This document shows positions 4,584-5,407 of a stretch of 5,407 nt of DNA, in pieces (position 1 is the stretch's first letter; the number at the start of each line of letters is the position of its first letter). Below the pieces are notes generated by a model, which was not told the origin of the DNA, did no database searches, and saw only the letters and a list, made by a program, of their open reading frames with translations. A program made the translations under genes and the position numbers. The DNA is from an uncultured Subdoligranulum sp. (GTDB taxonomy: Bacteria; Bacillota_A; Clostridia; Oscillospirales; Ruminococcaceae): NCBI RefSeq assembly GCF_937890665.1, contig NZ_CALADU010000069.1:1-5407 (forward strand), written 5' to 3'.

Positions 4584-5407
4584 TCAGGCCTTGACGATGG
4601 CGGCAGTATCCATAGCGATCATCAGTTCCTCATTGGTGGGGATGACCAGGACACGCACCTTGGAGTCGTCGGTGGCTACGTCCACTTCCTTGCCGCGGGT
4701 GTTGTTCTTCTCCGCGTCCAGCTTCACGCCCATGTACTCCAGGCCGGAGACCACATTGGCACGGGTGTCGGGGCCGTTCTCGCCCACACCGGCGGTGAAG
4801 ATGATGGCGTCCACGCCGCCCATAGCAGCGGCATAAGCGCCGATGAGCTTCTTCACGTTGTAGTCGAAGGAGTCCAGAGCCAGCTGAGCACGCTGGTTGC
4901 CCTGAGGAGCAGCAGCCTCCAGATCACGGAAGTCGGAGGACACGCCGGAGATACCCAGCACGCCGGACTTCTTGTTGAGGATGCTGAGCATCTCGTCGAT
5001 GTTGTAGCCATGCTTGTTCATCAGGTACTCCAGGATGCCGGCGTCGATGTCGCCGCAGCGGGTGCCCATGGGCAGACCGGCCAGGGGAGTGAAGCCCATG
5101 GAGGTGTCAACGCTCTTGCCGCCGTCGATGGCAGTGACGGAAGAACCGTTGCCCAGGTGGCAGGAGATCAGCTTGAGCTCCTCGATGGGCTTGCCCAGCA
5201 TAGCGGCAGCGCGCTGGGAGACGTACTTGTGGCTGGTGCCGTGGAAGCCGTAGCGGCGGACCTTGTCCTGCTCATAGTACTCGTAGGGCAGAGCGTAGGT
5301 GTAGGCCACGGGGGGCATGGTCTGATGGAACGCGGTGTCGAACACGGCGACCATGGGGGTGTTGGGCATGAGAGCCTGGCAGGCCTTGATGCCGATGATG
5401 TTGGCGG
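4584..5407 (-). CDS. ackA: Acetate kinase, C-terminal two-thirds (5' end beyond window)
   Basis: AckA interconverts acetyl phosphate + ADP and acetate + ATP in the cytoplasm, the ATP-yielding last step of the Pta-AckA acetate pathway. The reading frame is open to the right edge: 12 further codons ([12 protein letters not shown]) precede the Met at 5369. That Met is internal, not the start. About 273 residues are present against roughly 400 for the family. Numbering from that Met, the visible signatures are FDTAFHQTM (catalytic Asp at 11), HGTSH (43-47), CHLGNGSS (70-77, phosphate loop), MGTRCGDID (101-109, containing the transition-state Arg), TAGVGENGP (192-200) and TNEEL (245-249, with the Mg-binding Glu region). 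All key residues I can place are intact, so the gene looks functional. TRCGD, where many homologues have TRSGD, is a mild variant. The gene is GC-rich, unlike the operon downstream. pta, often its neighbour, would lie outside the window. Identification is very secure. Confidence 0.97.
   Translation of the reverse strand, partial: ANIIGIKACQALMPNTPMVAVFDTAFHQTMPPVAYTYALPYEYYEQDKVRRYGFHGTSHKYVSQRAAAMLGKPIEELKLISCHLGNGSSVTAIDGGKSVDTSMGFTPLAGLPMGTRCGDIDAGILEYLMNKHGYNIDEMLSILNKKSGVLGISGVSSDFRDLEAAAPQGNQRAQLALDSFDYNVKKLIGAYAAAMGGVDAIIFTAGVGENGPDTRANVVSGLEYMGVKLDAEKNNTRGKEVDVATDDSKVRVLVIPTNEELMIAMDTAAIVKA

Noticed and set aside
4591..5253. Plus-strand open frames opposite ackA
   Set aside because: Open frames on the opposite strand are common in GC-rich genes. 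The ackA catalytic motifs on the minus strand are decisive.
1..5407. CRISPR array, tRNA or rRNA genes
   Set aside because: No regularly spaced direct repeats and no cloverleaf or rRNA-like segments were found on reading the non-coding stretches.

Overview
The window reads almost entirely from the minus strand and looks like DNA from an anaerobic Firmicute of the Oscillospiraceae/Ruminococcaceae type. The reasons are strong AGGAGG-like ribosome sites, a GC-rich acetate kinase gene in the style of gut Clostridia, and a small DUF6809-like protein that I associate with that group. The lineage is inferred from protein style, not from a search.

Right side (4531-5407): the 3' two-thirds of ackA (acetate kinase), cut by the window edge and closed by a classic intrinsic terminator. 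This is probably the host chromosome; it is GC-rich (43 of 60 bases in the line starting at 5041). Between 4320 and 4530 lies a gene-free junction. It holds a nested inverted repeat of unknown role, a second free-standing terminator-like hairpin, and then a promoter with a perfect inverted repeat lying on its -10 side.

Centre (556-4305): a three-gene operon that is clearly AT-richer (20 of 60 G+C in the line starting at 3421). In order of transcription it holds a small XRE/Cro-type regulator, a 673-residue protein fusing an HsdR-type PD-(D/E)xK nuclease domain to an N6-adenine methyltransferase, and a 494-residue specificity subunit with two target-recognition domains. The coding regions overlap by 8 and 7 bases, so the genes are very likely translationally coupled. 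No helicase/translocase subunit is present. The system therefore resembles the compact RM+S architecture of type IIB/IIG enzymes such as BcgI rather than a classical three-subunit type I system. S would give specificity to both activities of the fused RM chain, and the XRE protein probably controls the shared promoter.

Left side (1-555): a separate small gene for a DUF6809-like protein of unknown function, with its own ribosome site, a weak candidate promoter carrying a palindrome, and a perfect hairpin overlapping its stop codon. At the far left an extended -10 promoter element points out of the window. The composition break and the DUF6809-like neighbour suggest that the restriction-modification operon is an acquired defence cassette placed beside ackA. 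No integrase, transposase or att site can be identified inside the window.
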